A DNA stretch of 64,000 bases from Variovorax ginsengisoli (GTDB lineage Bacteria; Pseudomonadota; Gammaproteobacteria; Burkholderiales; Burkholderiaceae_C): contig NZ_JAUSRO010000008.1 in the NCBI RefSeq assembly GCF_030811835.1, positions 1 through 64,000 on the forward strand. Direction: 5' to 3'. Shown one piece after another: positions 17,468 through 26,569 of the stretch. The notes beneath the pieces are model-generated. The model was not told the origin of the DNA. It did not search any database and was given only the letters and a program-made list of their open reading frames with translations. Position 1 is the stretch's first letter. Every line of letters begins with the position of its first letter. Both the position numbers and the translations under genes were made by a program.

Positions 17468-18460
17468 TCAGCCAGCGGCACGCAGGCCGCTTGCCACGGT
17501 CGGATGGCAGAGCCGCACGCGCAACTCTTGCTTGAGGCGTGTATTGTTGAGGCGCCGCGACTCGCCCATGAAACTCAGCAGGGACACCGGCAGCGCAGCC
17601 TGCGCAGCATCCCGCGCAATGCGCGGCGGCCGCGCCAGCGCATACAGATCGGCCGCCAGGTCCATGTAGTCGCCCATCTTGAGTTGGGTGTCGTCGCTGG
17701 CATGGAACACCCGCTGCGGTCCGCCGCGCCAGAGCGCGGCCACGCAGATGCGAGCGAGATCGTCGGCATGGATGTGGTTGGTGTAGACGTCGTCTTCGCT
17801 GCGCAGGACGGGAGTCCCCTTGAGCAGACGCGCACGCGGCGTACCGCCTTCACGGTCGGGGGCGTAGATGCCCGGAATACGCAGGATGCGTGTCGCGACG
17901 CCCGCGCGACCGAACAGCCGCACGTGCCGTTCGGCGTCTACGCGGCGATGCGCGCGCGGCGTGTGCGGATGCACGGCACGTGTTTCATCGATCAGCGCGC
18001 CGACGCAGTCGCCATACACGCCGCTGGTAGATCCATAGACCAGCGCCTTGGGCAGCGTGCGCAGCCGCAGCGCGCGCAGCAACGCGGCGGTGCGCACGTC
18101 GCGCGCCCATCCTGGCCCCTCCTCCACCCGTGCGGGCGGTGCGAGGTGCAGCACACGGGTGGCCAGTCCAGCCAGCCGACGCAGCGCGGCAGGTTGGTCG
18201 AGATCGGCCACCAGCGGGATGGTGCCCGCCGCCCGCAGCGCCGGCACACGCGCAGGCGACGAGGTCAGCGCGATCACCTGCAATCGCCCCTGCAGCGCCC
18301 GCACGGCGCGCATGCCGACGTCGCCGCAGCCGACGATCAGCAGACGCTGGCGCCGGAAGCGCGCGGGCCGCGCGCCAAGAGGGTTGTTGATTGAAGGCAA
18401 AATCCGATCTTTCCGTTCGTTGCGTCGCGACCCGTCGCGATCCGTTCCAAGAATACCCAT
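17468..18460 (-). CDS. NAD-dependent epimerase/dehydratase family protein (YeeZ-like extended SDR)
   Basis: A Rossmann-fold protein with the dinucleotide motif LLIVGCGDVGMRAVRAL near the N-terminus, VYGSTSGVYGD (the SDR serine and tyrosine region) in the middle and a substrate-domain segment YTNHIHADDLARIC. The product is a sugar-nucleotide-epimerase-like SDR; the substrate is unknown. I start it at the ATG at 18460, giving 330 residues; a TTG at 18400 is an alternative that would remove a poorly conserved leader. With the ATG, its start codon overlaps the start codon of the divergent reductase gene, which is unusual. Confidence 0.72.
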   Translation of the reverse strand: MGILGTDRDGSRRNERKDRILPSINNPLGARPARFRRQRLLIVGCGDVGMRAVRALQGRLQVIALTSSPARVPALRAAGTIPLVADLDQPAALRRLAGLATRVLHLAPPARVEEGPGWARDVRTAALLRALRLRTLPKALVYGSTSGVYGDCVGALIDETRAVHPHTPRAHRRVDAERHVRLFGRAGVATRILRIPGIYAPDREGGTPRARLLKGTPVLRSEDDVYTNHIHADDLARICVAALWRGGPQRVFHASDDTQLKMGDYMDLAADLYALARPPRIARDAAQAALPVSLLSFMGESRRLNNTRLKQELRVRLCHPTVASGLRAAG

Positions 18461-19523
18461 GACCAGTGCAGTGCTCCACGAAGCAGCCTTCCAGATCACC
18501 GTCGAGCCCAGTGGGCGCCATTTTGTGGTGCAGGGCGACGAAACCATTCTCGCCGCTGCGATCCGCCAGGGCATCGGCCTGCCCTATGGCTGCAAGGACG
18601 GGGCCTGTGGCTCCTGCAAATGCCGCAAGCTCGCCGGTGAGGTCACGCACGGCCCGCACCAGAGCAAGGCGCTGAGTGCCGAGGAAGAACTCAGCGGTCT
18701 GGTGCTCACCTGCTGCGCGCACGCCAGGAGCGACGTGATGCTGGAGTCGCGCCAGGTCACCGAGGCCGGTGCGCTACCGATCCGCAAGATGCCCTCGCGC
18801 GTGCAGACCCTGACCCGCCTGTCGCACGATGTGGTCATGCTGCGCCTGCAACTGCCGGCGGGCGAGCCGCTGCAGTTCCATGCCGGCCAGTACGTGGAAT
18901 TCATCCTGCGCGACGGCGCGCGCCGCAGCTACTCCATGGCCAATGCGCCGCACACGCTGAGCGAACCGGGCACGGGCATCGAACTGCACATTCGCCATCT
19001 GCCGGGTGGCAAGTTCACCGACCACGTGTTCGGCGCCATGAAGGAAAAGGAAATCCTTCGCATCGAAGGCCCTTTTGGCAGCTTCTTCCTGCGCGAAGAC
19101 TCGGACAAACCGATCGTGCTGCTGGCCTCGGGCACCGGCTTCGCGCCGATCAAGGCCCTGATCGAGCACATGAAGTTCTTGGGCGTAGACCGGCCGGCCA
19201 CGCTGTACTGGGGCGGACGCCGGCCCGAAGACCTGTACATGGCCGATTGGGTGCGCGCGCAGATGGCCAGCATGCCGAACCTGCACTTCGTGCCCGTGGT
19301 CTCCAACGCCATGCCTGAAGACCAATGGACCGGCCGCACCGGCTTCGTCCATCGGGCCGTGCTCGAGGACTTCCCCGACCTGTCGGGCCACCAGGTGTAT
19401 GCCTGTGGCGCGCCGATCGTGGTCGATTCAGCCAAGCGCGACTACGTGGCTGAAGCCGGCCTGTCCGAAGACGAGTTCTACGCGGATCCCTTCACCACAG
19501 AGGCCGACAAGGCCCAGCCCTGA
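18459..19523 (+). CDS. 2Fe-2S ferredoxin-type NAD(P)H flavin oxidoreductase
   Basis: The 354-residue protein has an N-terminal plant-type ferredoxin domain with cluster ligands C45, C50, C53 and C85 (GCKDGACGSCKCRK and LVLTCCAHA). An FAD domain follows (RRSYSMANAP) and then an NAD(P)H domain (LLASGTGFAPIKALIEH). It passes electrons from NAD(P)H through flavin to the iron-sulfur cluster and on to a partner oxygenase or dehydratase. The nearest named type is CDP-6-deoxy-3,4-glucoseen reductase, a label often given to such proteins; no sugar-dehydratase genes are nearby, so the true partner is unknown. Confidence 0.85.
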   Translation: MTSAVLHEAAFQITVEPSGRHFVVQGDETILAAAIRQGIGLPYGCKDGACGSCKCRKLAGEVTHGPHQSKALSAEEELSGLVLTCCAHARSDVMLESRQVTEAGALPIRKMPSRVQTLTRLSHDVVMLRLQLPAGEPLQFHAGQYVEFILRDGARRSYSMANAPHTLSEPGTGIELHIRHLPGGKFTDHVFGAMKEKEILRIEGPFGSFFLREDSDKPIVLLASGTGFAPIKALIEHMKFLGVDRPATLYWGGRRPEDLYMADWVRAQMASMPNLHFVPVVSNAMPEDQWTGRTGFVHRAVLEDFPDLSGHQVYACGAPIVVDSAKRDYVAEAGLSEDEFYADPFTTEADKAQP

Positions 19524-19566
19524 GTACCCTTTCTTTTTTCAGCCACGCCGGCAACGGCCTACAACA

Positions 19567-20547
19567 ATGAAGACGAGACACTTCCTCCTGGCTGCGATGG
19601 CCACCGCCGTCACGCTCGCCACCCTCGGCACGGCGCCCGCGTGGGCGCAGCAGCGCCCCATCCGCCTGATCGTTCCCTACGCCGCGGGCGGCCCGATCGA
19701 CGTCACGGCGCGCATCGTGGCCGAGCGGGTCAAGGATTCGCTGGGCACGGTGATCATCGACAACAAGCCGGGGGCAGGCGGCAACATCGGTGCCGACGCC
19801 GTGGCCAAGGCCGCGCCGGACGGGCTCACGATCGGCATCGCAGCGACCGCCACCAACGCGGTCAACCCGTGGCTCTACAGCAAGATGCCCTTCAACGCAG
19901 CCACCGACTTCGCACCCATCACGCAGATGGTCCGCGTGCCGAATGTGCTGGTGATGAACGCCGAGGCCGCGCAGCGCCTGAAGATCCACACGCTGCCCGA
20001 GCTCATCGCCTACGCCAAGGCCAACCCCGGCAAGCTGAACTATGGCAGCGGCGGCAACGGCAGCGCTGGGCACTTGGCCGGTGAGATGTTCAAGCAGCAG
20101 GCCGGCATCTTCGCCGTGCATATCCCCTACAACGGCGGCAACCCGGCCCAGCTTGCGTTGCTATCGGGCCAGGTCGACTTCAACTTCGACAACCTCGCCA
20201 CCGCGGCGCCGAACATCCGCTCGGGCAAGCTCAAGGCCATCGCCGTGACGACCGCACAGCCCAGCAGCGCCCTGCCCGGCGTACCGGCCGTGGCAGACAC
20301 GCTCAAGGGCTTCGCCATCGACACCTGGTGGGGCCTGGTCGCACCCGCCGGCACGCCGCACGACGTGGTCGCCAAGCTGAACCAGGCCTTCGTCGCGGCA
20401 CTGAACGCGCCGGAGACGAAGACGCGCTTTGCCACCCTGCTGGCAGAACCGGTGTCGAACACGCCCGAGCAGTTCGGCGCGTTCATGAAGAGCGAGCTGG
20501 CGAAGTACGAGAAGGTGGTGAAGGCGACCGGAGCGAAAGTGGACTGA
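19567..20547 (+). CDS. Bug-family tripartite tricarboxylate transporter substrate-binding protein
   Basis: The 326-residue precursor starts with a signal peptide (MKTRHFLLAAMATAVTLATL, cleavage near AWA-Q). The mature part has the Bug/TctC hallmarks RPIRLIVPYAAGGPIDVTAR, IDNKPGAGGNIGADAVAKA and NPGKLNYGSGGNG. It binds a small carboxylate or related solute in the periplasm. Such genes are massively amplified in Betaproteobacteria and are often orphans, as here: no tctA/tctB lies next to it. It follows the reductase gene by 43 nt. Confidence 0.9.
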   Translation: MKTRHFLLAAMATAVTLATLGTAPAWAQQRPIRLIVPYAAGGPIDVTARIVAERVKDSLGTVIIDNKPGAGGNIGADAVAKAAPDGLTIGIAATATNAVNPWLYSKMPFNAATDFAPITQMVRVPNVLVMNAEAAQRLKIHTLPELIAYAKANPGKLNYGSGGNGSAGHLAGEMFKQQAGIFAVHIPYNGGNPAQLALLSGQVDFNFDNLATAAPNIRSGKLKAIAVTTAQPSSALPGVPAVADTLKGFAIDTWWGLVAPAGTPHDVVAKLNQAFVAALNAPETKTRFATLLAEPVSNTPEQFGAFMKSELAKYEKVVKATGAKVD

Positions 20548-20640
20548 CCCCCAGTCTTCGCGCACTTCGTGTCGCTTCGCCAACCCCCTTTCAGGGGGCG
20601 ATGCCGGCGGCCCGGCAAAGCCGGTTCCGCGGCATCCCTG
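20548..20640. repeat. Hairpin-rich intergenic element between convergent genes
   Basis: Three nested stem-loops are visible. CCCCC at 20584-20588 pairs with GGGGG at 20594-20598. GATGCCG at 20600-20606 pairs with CGGCATC at 20630-20636. Inside the second, CCGGC at 20612-20616 pairs with GCCGG at 20620-20624. The element starts directly after a stop codon and separates two converging genes, so it may act as a bidirectional terminator. From memory, very similar sequence recurs between genes in Comamonadaceae genomes. Confidence 0.6.
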
Positions 20641-20649
20641 GACGAACGA

Positions 20650-21411
20650 CTATTCCCCGAGATAGGCTGCGCGGACCTTCGGGTCGTTCAGCATGATCTT
20701 GGCGTCGCCGCTCATGGTGATCAGCCCCGACTCCATCACGTAGCCGCGGTCAGCGATCTGCAGCGCGCGGCTGGCGTTCTGCTCGACGAGCATCACGGTC
20801 ACACCCTGGTCGTACACGGTCTTCACCACTTCGAAGATCTTGTCGACCATGATCGGCGACAGGCCCATCGAGGGCTCGTCGAGCAGCAGCACCTTGGGCT
20901 GCGCCATCAGCGCGCGGCCCATGGCGAGCATCTGCTGCTCGCCGCCGGACATGGTGCCGGCGAGCTGGTCCTTGCGTTCCTTCAGGCGCGGGAAGATGGT
21001 GAACATGCGCTCGATGTCCGCCGCGATGCCGCCCTTGTCGTTGCGGATGTAGGCGCCGATCTGCAGGTTCTCGGTGATGGTCATGCGCGTGAAGACACCG
21101 CGGCCCTCGGGCACCATCACCAGGCCTTCGCCCACCAGGTCCCAAGCGCCGCGCCCCTTGATGCTCCGGCCTAGGAACTGGATGTCGCCGTCGACGAAAG
21201 GCAGCGTGCCGGTGATGGCCTTCATCGTGGTCGTCTTGCCGGCGCCGTTGGAACCGATGAGCGACACCAGTTCGCCCTCGCGCACCTCGAAGTCGACCCC
21301 CTTGACGGCCTGGATGCCGCCGTAGGCGACCTTCAGGCCGCTGACCTTGAGCAGGGTCTTGCCGGTCGTGCCGGTGGATGCTGGTGCCGTGGCAGTGATC
21401 GTTTCGCTCAT
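20650..21411 (-). CDS. livF: Branched-chain amino acid ABC transporter ATP-binding protein LivF
   Basis: A 253-residue ATPase with Walker A GSNGAGKTTTMKAI, the ABC signature MSGGEQQMLAMGRA and Walker B VLLLDEPSMGL. The segment SMGLSPIMVDKIFEVV is characteristic of LivF. It pairs with LivG to drive uptake of Leu/Ile/Val or related substrates. It is the last gene of livH-livM-livG-livF, separated from livG by a single nucleotide. Confidence 0.92.
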   Translation of the reverse strand: MSETITATAPASTGTTGKTLLKVSGLKVAYGGIQAVKGVDFEVREGELVSLIGSNGAGKTTTMKAITGTLPFVDGDIQFLGRSIKGRGAWDLVGEGLVMVPEGRGVFTRMTITENLQIGAYIRNDKGGIAADIERMFTIFPRLKERKDQLAGTMSGGEQQMLAMGRALMAQPKVLLLDEPSMGLSPIMVDKIFEVVKTVYDQGVTVMLVEQNASRALQIADRGYVMESGLITMSGDAKIMLNDPKVRAAYLGE

Positions 21412-21412
21412 C

Positions 21413-22204
21413 TCAGTGTCCTCCGGTACCGAGGTAAGCCTCGATCACCTTCTCATTTTTCTGAACCTCGGCCGGCGTGCCCTCGGCGATCTGCTTGCCG
21501 TAGTCGAGCACCGTGAGGCGGTCACACAGGCCCATCACGAGCTTCACGTCGTGTTCGATCAGCAGGATGGTGCGGTTGTCCTTGCGGATCTGGCTGATGA
21601 GCTCGCGCAGCATCACCTTCTCGGTCGCGTTCATGCCGGCGGCAGGTTCGTCGAGTGCGATCAGTTGCGGGTCGGTGGCCAGGGCACGTGCGATTTCCAG
21701 GCGGCGCTGGTCGCCGTAGCTGAGCGTGCGCGCCTTGTAGTCGGCGAACTTCGCGATGCCCACATATTCGAGCAGTTCGTGCGCACGTTGGGCAATTGCG
21801 GCCTCCTCAGCCTTGAAGCTGCCCGTGCGCAGGATCGCACCGATCACGCCCGAATGCGTGCGCACATGGCGCCCGACCATCACGTTCTCCAGCGCCGTCA
21901 TGTCGGCGAAAAGACGGATGTTCTGGAAGGTGCGCGCAATGCCTGCCTTGGCCACCTCGTGCACCGCCGTCGGCTGGTAAGGCTTGCCCGCCAGCTCGAA
22001 GGTGCCGCTGTCGGGTGTGTAGAGCCCGGTGATGACGTTGAAGAAAGTGGTCTTGCCCGCGCCGTTCGGCCCGATCAGGCCATAGACCTGGCCGCGCTGG
22101 ATCTTGATGCCGACGTCCGAGAGGGCCTGCAGGCCGCCGAAGCGCTTGGAGATCCCCCGGACCTCGAGAATGGTGTCTGTCATGGCTGTGCTCGCTTCGC
22201 TCAC
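21413..22204 (-). CDS. livG: Branched-chain amino acid ABC transporter ATP-binding protein LivG
   Basis: The 263-residue ATPase has Walker A GPNGAGKTTFFNVITGLY, the signature LSYGDQRRLEIARAL and Walker B LIALDEPAAGMNATEK, the LivG type. A GTG start at 22204 overlaps the livM stop by 4 nt (GTGA); an ATG at 22183 would give a product 7 residues shorter beginning MTDTILEVRG. Either way it is coupled to livM. Confidence 0.9.
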   Translation of the reverse strand: MSEASTAMTDTILEVRGISKRFGGLQALSDVGIKIQRGQVYGLIGPNGAGKTTFFNVITGLYTPDSGTFELAGKPYQPTAVHEVAKAGIARTFQNIRLFADMTALENVMVGRHVRTHSGVIGAILRTGSFKAEEAAIAQRAHELLEYVGIAKFADYKARTLSYGDQRRLEIARALATDPQLIALDEPAAGMNATEKVMLRELISQIRKDNRTILLIEHDVKLVMGLCDRLTVLDYGKQIAEGTPAEVQKNEKVIEAYLGTGGH

Positions 22205-23376
22205 GGGTTGATCGACATCGGGCGCGAAGCAGCGCCAGGGACTTCATCGGCGGGGCTGTCCACGCCAGGCGCATCGAGCGGCTTGCCCGGCGTGGCACCG
22301 CCCTTGCGCTGGAGCGATTTGCCGTGCTCGGGCGACGGCCACAGGCCGCGCGGGCGCACCAGCATGATCACGATCATGGCCAGCGCAATGAACAGCTGGC
22401 GCAGGATGGACGCATCGAGCCGGCCGTCGGTCATCGACTGCAGCGGGCCCGCCACATAGCGCAGCACTTCGGGCAATGCAGCCAGCAGCACCGCACCCAG
22501 GATCACGCCCGGCAGGTGGCCGATGCCGCCCAGCACCACCATCGCGACGATCATCACCGACTCCATCAGGCTGAAGGACTCGGGCGACACGAAGCTCTGG
22601 AAAGCAGCGAACATGGCGCCGGAGACGCCGCCGAAGCTCGCGCCCATGCCGAAGGCGAGCAGCTTCATGTTGCGGGTGTTGATGCCCATCGCCTTGGCTG
22701 CGATTTCGTCTTCGCGGATGGCCATCCAGGCACGGCCCACACGCGACAGCTGCAGGCGATGCGACACGATGACGGTCACGATCACCAGCGCGAGAAACAG
22801 GTAGTAGTAGAGGGACACCGAGGAGATGGTGTAGTCGCCCAGTTTGAGCGGCCGCCCGAGATTCAGGCCCCAGAAATGCACGGAGTCGATGGCGTCCAGA
22901 CCCTTCGGACCGTTGGTGATGTTCACCGGGTGGTCGAGCGTATTCAGGAACACGCGGATGATTTCGCCGAAACCCAGCGTCACGATGGCCAGGTAATCGC
23001 CTCGCAGGCGCAACGTGGGCGCGCCCAGCAACACGCCGAAGATGCCCGCCAGTACGAAGGCCAGCGGAATCACGATCAGCAGCGGCGCATGCAGCCCGTT
23101 CGGGAACATGGCCTTGATGGCCGGAAAGGTTTCGGTCAGGTGGGGCGAACCCAGCAATGCGTACAGGTACGCCCCGATCGCGAAGAAGGCGACGTAGCCC
23201 AGATCCAGCAGGCCGGCATAACCGACCACGATGTTCAGGCCCAGGGCCAGCAGCACGTACAGCAGCGCGATGTCGACGATGCGCACCCAGGCATTGCCCT
23301 GGGTCTGCAGCACCAGCGGCAGTGCCAGCAGCAGCACGGCGGCGATCAGGAAGACGATGAGATTCTTGCTCTTCAT
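22201..23376 (-). CDS. livM: Branched-chain amino acid ABC transporter permease LivM
   Basis: A 391-residue permease with about ten hydrophobic helices, opening MKSKNLIVFLIAAVLLLALP and containing the LivM signature LNIVVGYAGLLDLGYVAFFAIGA. The cytoplasmic coupling loop is around RVGRAWMAIREDEIAAKAMGI. The tail after residue about 350 is Pro/Gly-rich and charged. The ATG at 23376 is preceded by GAGGAG about 9 nt upstream, which is why I prefer it over an upstream in-frame ATG. It begins 13 nt after livH. Confidence 0.91.
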   Translation of the reverse strand: MKSKNLIVFLIAAVLLLALPLVLQTQGNAWVRIVDIALLYVLLALGLNIVVGYAGLLDLGYVAFFAIGAYLYALLGSPHLTETFPAIKAMFPNGLHAPLLIVIPLAFVLAGIFGVLLGAPTLRLRGDYLAIVTLGFGEIIRVFLNTLDHPVNITNGPKGLDAIDSVHFWGLNLGRPLKLGDYTISSVSLYYYLFLALVIVTVIVSHRLQLSRVGRAWMAIREDEIAAKAMGINTRNMKLLAFGMGASFGGVSGAMFAAFQSFVSPESFSLMESVMIVAMVVLGGIGHLPGVILGAVLLAALPEVLRYVAGPLQSMTDGRLDASILRQLFIALAMIVIMLVRPRGLWPSPEHGKSLQRKGGATPGKPLDAPGVDSPADEVPGAASRPMSINP

Positions 23377-23389
23377 GGTGTGTGGCTCC

Positions 23390-24319
23390 TCAGGCGCGGT
23401 CTGCCACACGTTCGCCGAGCAGGCCGGAAGGCCGCACGGTGAGCGTCAGGATCAGGATGACGAAGGCGAAGATGTCGCTGTGCTGACTGCCCAGCACGCC
23501 ACCAGTGACGGTGCCGAGATAACCGGCGCCAATGGCCTCGATCAGGCCGAGCAGCAACCCACCGACGACCGCGCCGGCGAGGTTGCCGATGCCGCCGAAC
23601 ACCGCGGCGGTGAAGGCCTTCAGGCCCGGGCCAAAGCCCATCGCGTGCTGGGCGATGCCGTAGTTCGAGGCGTACATGACGCCTGCAATGGCGGCCAGCA
23701 CGGCGCCGATGATGAAGGTCGCGGAGATCACCATGTCGGGCCGGATGCCCATGAGCGATGCGACCCGCGGATTCTCTGCTGTGGCCCGCATCGCACGGCC
23801 CAGCTTGGTGTAGTTCACCAGCCAAGTGAGGATCGCCAGCGAGATCGCTGTGACCACCAGGATCATGATCTGCGTGGGTGAGATGGACGCGCCCGCCACC
23901 ACGATCGATTCGCTGGGCAGCAATGTCGGGTAGGCCTTGTTGGTCGGCCGCCAGATGATCATGGCCAGCGTCTGCAGCAGGATCGACATGCCGATGGCCG
24001 TGATGAGCGGTGCCAGCTTGGGGCTGTTGCGCAGCGGCCGATAGGCGACCTTCTCGATCACGAAGTTCAGCGTGGCGGCCACCACGCAGGCAATGATCAG
24101 CGCGATCAACAGGATCAGCCAGCCGGGCGTGCCGGGCATCGATTCCTGCATGAGCCCGATGATCGTCCAGCTGGTCAGCGCGCCGACCATCAGCACTTCA
24201 CCGTGCGCAAAATTGATGAGGTTGATGATGCCGTACACCATGGTATAGCCCAAGGCTATCAAGGCATACATGCTGCCGAGAACCAGACCGTTGATGATCT
24301 GCTGCAGCAATATTTCCAT
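23390..24319 (-). CDS. livH: Branched-chain amino acid ABC transporter permease LivH
   Basis: This 309-residue permease begins MEILLQQIINGLVLGSMYAL and has the LivH signature YGIINLINFAHGEVLMVGA. The coupling loop is around KLGRAMRATAENPRVASLMGI. It is the first gene of the transport operon. No livJ/livK binding-protein gene is adjacent on either side, so the cognate binding protein must be encoded elsewhere. The start was placed at the ATG next to the conserved N-terminus. Confidence 0.91.
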   Translation of the reverse strand: MEILLQQIINGLVLGSMYALIALGYTMVYGIINLINFAHGEVLMVGALTSWTIIGLMQESMPGTPGWLILLIALIIACVVAATLNFVIEKVAYRPLRNSPKLAPLITAIGMSILLQTLAMIIWRPTNKAYPTLLPSESIVVAGASISPTQIMILVVTAISLAILTWLVNYTKLGRAMRATAENPRVASLMGIRPDMVISATFIIGAVLAAIAGVMYASNYGIAQHAMGFGPGLKAFTAAVFGGIGNLAGAVVGGLLLGLIEAIGAGYLGTVTGGVLGSQHSDIFAFVILILTLTVRPSGLLGERVADRA

Positions 24320-24403
24320 AACGAGAATCCCTATGTGATTACACCCTCGCGGGGTGCTTTCCGCGCCCAGGTGCACCGGATTGGCACCTTGGGGTCATCT
24401 AGC

Positions 24404-24447
24404 AAAAAACCCGCCAGCATGTGGCGCCGCGGGGAATTGTGGGCGGG
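24404..24447 (-). terminator. Intrinsic terminator downstream of rarA
   Basis: On the minus strand CCCGCC (complement of 24442-24447) pairs with GGCGGG (complement of 24410-24415), followed by six T (24404-24409). It lies about 130 nt after the rarA stop and before livH, so it ends the ftsK-lolA-rarA transcript. Confidence 0.6.
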
Positions 24448-24574
24448 ATTGTAGTCATGGGATGGCATCCCCAGCGTGGTGCACGCACGGGGTTTACCCG
24501 CTCGGTCCATGCCGGATCGGCTTAAGGCCATGCGCCGCGTGATCGCCGCCACGGCGCCGGCGGCCTGCAGGCCG

Positions 24575-25879
24575 TCAGTCGCGTCGCGCGTCCTCGTCGA
24601 GCTGGCGCAGGTGCGCGAGCTTGTCGGCGATCTTCGCCTCCAGGCCCCGCGGTACCGGTCGGTACCAGCCGGGCTCGGGCATGCCTTCGGGCAGATAGCT
24701 CTCGCCCGCCGCGTACGCCTCGGGTTCGTCGTGCGCATAGCGGTAGGCCTTGCCATGGCCCAGCTCCTTCATGAGCCGGGTCGGCGCATTGCGCAGATGC
24801 ACCGGCACCTCGCGCGACTTGTCTTTCTTGATGAATGCCTTGGCCTCGTTGTAGGCCATGTAGCCGGCATTGCTCTTGGGGGCCACCGCCAGGTAGATCA
24901 CCGCCTGCGCGAGCGCGAGGTCGCCCTCGGGCGAGCCGAGACGCTCGAAGGTGGCGGCCGCATCGTTGGCGATCTGCATCGCGCGCGGATCGGCCAGACC
25001 GATGTCTTCCCACGCCATGCGCACGATGCGCCGCGCCAGGTACTTGGCGTCGGCGCCGCCGTCGAGCATGCGGCTCAACCAGTAGAGCGACGCGTCGGGG
25101 TTCGAGCCGCGCACGGATTTGTGCAGCGCAGAAATCTGGTCGTAGAAGTTGTCGCCGCCTTTGTCGAACCGACGCGCGTTGAGCGTCAGCGCCTTCTGCA
25201 GAAAATCGGCATCGACCACGTCGGTCTTGGAGGCCCGTGCCGCCGTATCGGTCTGCTCCAGCAGGTTGAGCAGCCTTCGCGCGTCGCCGTCGGCATAGCC
25301 GACCAACGTGTCGGCGGCAGCATCGTCGAGCCGCAGGTGGGTGAGCACCTTGGCCTGGGCGCGTGCCACCAGTTGCTTGAGTTCTTCGTCCGTCAGGCCC
25401 TGCAGCACATAGACCTGGGCGCGCGAGAGCAACGCCGAATTCACCTCGAAGGACGGGTTCTCGGTAGTGGCGCCGACGAAGGTCACGAGGCCGGATTCGA
25501 CGAAGGGAAGCAGGCCGTCCTGCTGACTCTTGTTGAACCGGTGGATTTCGTCGACGAAAAGGATGGTCTTGCGGCCGAGCGCCAGATTGTGTTCGGCCTG
25601 TTCCATGGAGGCGCGAATCTCCTTGACGCCGGAGAACACCGCCGACAGCGCGATGAACTCGTAGCCGAACGCGCTCGCCGTGAGCCGCGCCAGCGTCGTC
25701 TTGCCCACGCCGGGCGGACCCCACAGGATCATCGAATGCGGCTTGCCGGATTCGAACGCCAGGCGCAATGGCCGGCCCGGCCCAATGAGATGGCTCTGGC
25801 CGATCACCTCGTCGAGGCTGGCCGGGCGCAGTGCCTCGGCAAGCGGCGCGGCAGGTGCCGCCTGGAAAAGATCAGCCAT
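24575..25879 (-). CDS. rarA: Replication-associated recombination protein RarA (MgsA)
   Basis: The 434-residue AAA+ ATPase has Walker A GPPGVGKT at residues 54-61, Walker [17 protein letters not shown] and sensor residues in [18 protein letters not shown]. The C-terminal tetramerisation region is of the MgsA/WRNIP1 type ([30 protein letters not shown]). RarA acts at stalled replication forks. The ATG at 25879 gives MADLFQ, the usual beginning; a GTG at 25900 is possible. It lies 36 nt downstream of lolA, in the ftsK-lolA-rarA arrangement common in proteobacteria. Confidence 0.93.
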   Translation of the reverse strand: MADLFQAAPAAPLAEALRPASLDEVIGQSHLIGPGRPLRLAFESGKPHSMILWGPPGVGKTTLARLTASAFGYEFIALSAVFSGVKEIRASMEQAEHNLALGRKTILFVDEIHRFNKSQQDGLLPFVESGLVTFVGATTENPSFEVNSALLSRAQVYVLQGLTDEELKQLVARAQAKVLTHLRLDDAAADTLVGYADGDARRLLNLLEQTDTAARASKTDVVDADFLQKALTLNARRFDKGGDNFYDQISALHKSVRGSNPDASLYWLSRMLDGGADAKYLARRIVRMAWEDIGLADPRAMQIANDAAATFERLGSPEGDLALAQAVIYLAVAPKSNAGYMAYNEAKAFIKKDKSREVPVHLRNAPTRLMKELGHGKAYRYAHDEPEAYAAGESYLPEGMPEPGWYRPVPRGLEAKIADKLAHLRQLDEDARRD

Positions 25880-25915
25880 CGATGGTGCGCTGCGGCGCAC
25901 GCCGCAATGTCCTGG

Positions 25916-26569
25916 TTATTGCTTGACGACGTCGGCGCCGGCAGGTGCCTTGAAGGCGAAGGTGCTCGCGCCCAGCGCCGGATTCACCTCGACCTTGTTG
26001 AATTTCAGCACCGAGCGCTGCCCGAAGCTGTCGAGGATTTCCAAGGCCGACAACGCATCGCCCTGGAAGCCGACCTGCACGCTCTGCAACTGCCCGTCCT
26101 TGGACTTGGGTATGGCCTTGACCCACTGCAGGCCATCGCGCTCGGGCGCCGACTCGAGCGTGAAATCACGCTTGAGCGCACCCAGGTCCGCAGCCGAGGC
26201 AATCAAGGCGGCGGGCGTCGAGCCCAGCGCTTGCGCCTGCGGCCGCTGCGTGACCTGATTGAGGTCGGCGTCGTAGAGCCACAGGCTCTGGCCGTCGGCC
26301 ACGATGCTTTGCGCAAAGGGCTTCTTGTAGTCGAACTTGAACTTGCCCGGCCGCTGGAATTCGAACGTGCCGGTGGACGTCTTGACACGCGGCGCTTCGC
26401 CGTCGCGCGCCGGCGCCGTCACCATCTGCGTGAAGTCGGCCCGACCGGACTTCACCGTCTTCACGAAGGTTTCAAGGCTTTCCATGCCGCCCGCCCAGGC
26501 CCCCCCCGCGACCGCAAGAAGCGTGGCAGCAACCATCTTTTTCAACATTCCTTCGATTCCCATCATCAT
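25916..26569 (-). CDS. lolA: Outer-membrane lipoprotein carrier protein LolA
   Basis: A 217-residue precursor with a signal peptide ([20 protein letters not shown]) and the LolA fold segments [29 protein letters not shown] and [15 protein letters not shown]. LolA ferries lipoproteins from the LolCDE complex across the periplasm to LolB. The first of three consecutive ATG codons overlaps the ftsK stop (ATGA), so translation is coupled; the ATG at 26548, directly before the signal peptide, is another possible start. Confidence 0.92.
   Translation of the reverse strand: MMMGIEGMLKKMVAATLLAVAGGAWAGGMESLETFVKTVKSGRADFTQMVTAPARDGEAPRVKTSTGTFEFQRPGKFKFDYKKPFAQSIVADGQSLWLYDADLNQVTQRPQAQALGSTPAALIASAADLGALKRDFTLESAPERDGLQWVKAIPKSKDGQLQSVQVGFQGDALSALEILDSFGQRSVLKFNKVEVNPALGASTFAFKAPAGADVVKQ

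Noticed and set aside
24371..24390. NtrC-type site (TGCACC-N5-GGCACC) upstream of livH
   Set aside because: The second half is a direct, not inverted, match, so it does not form the NtrC dyad.
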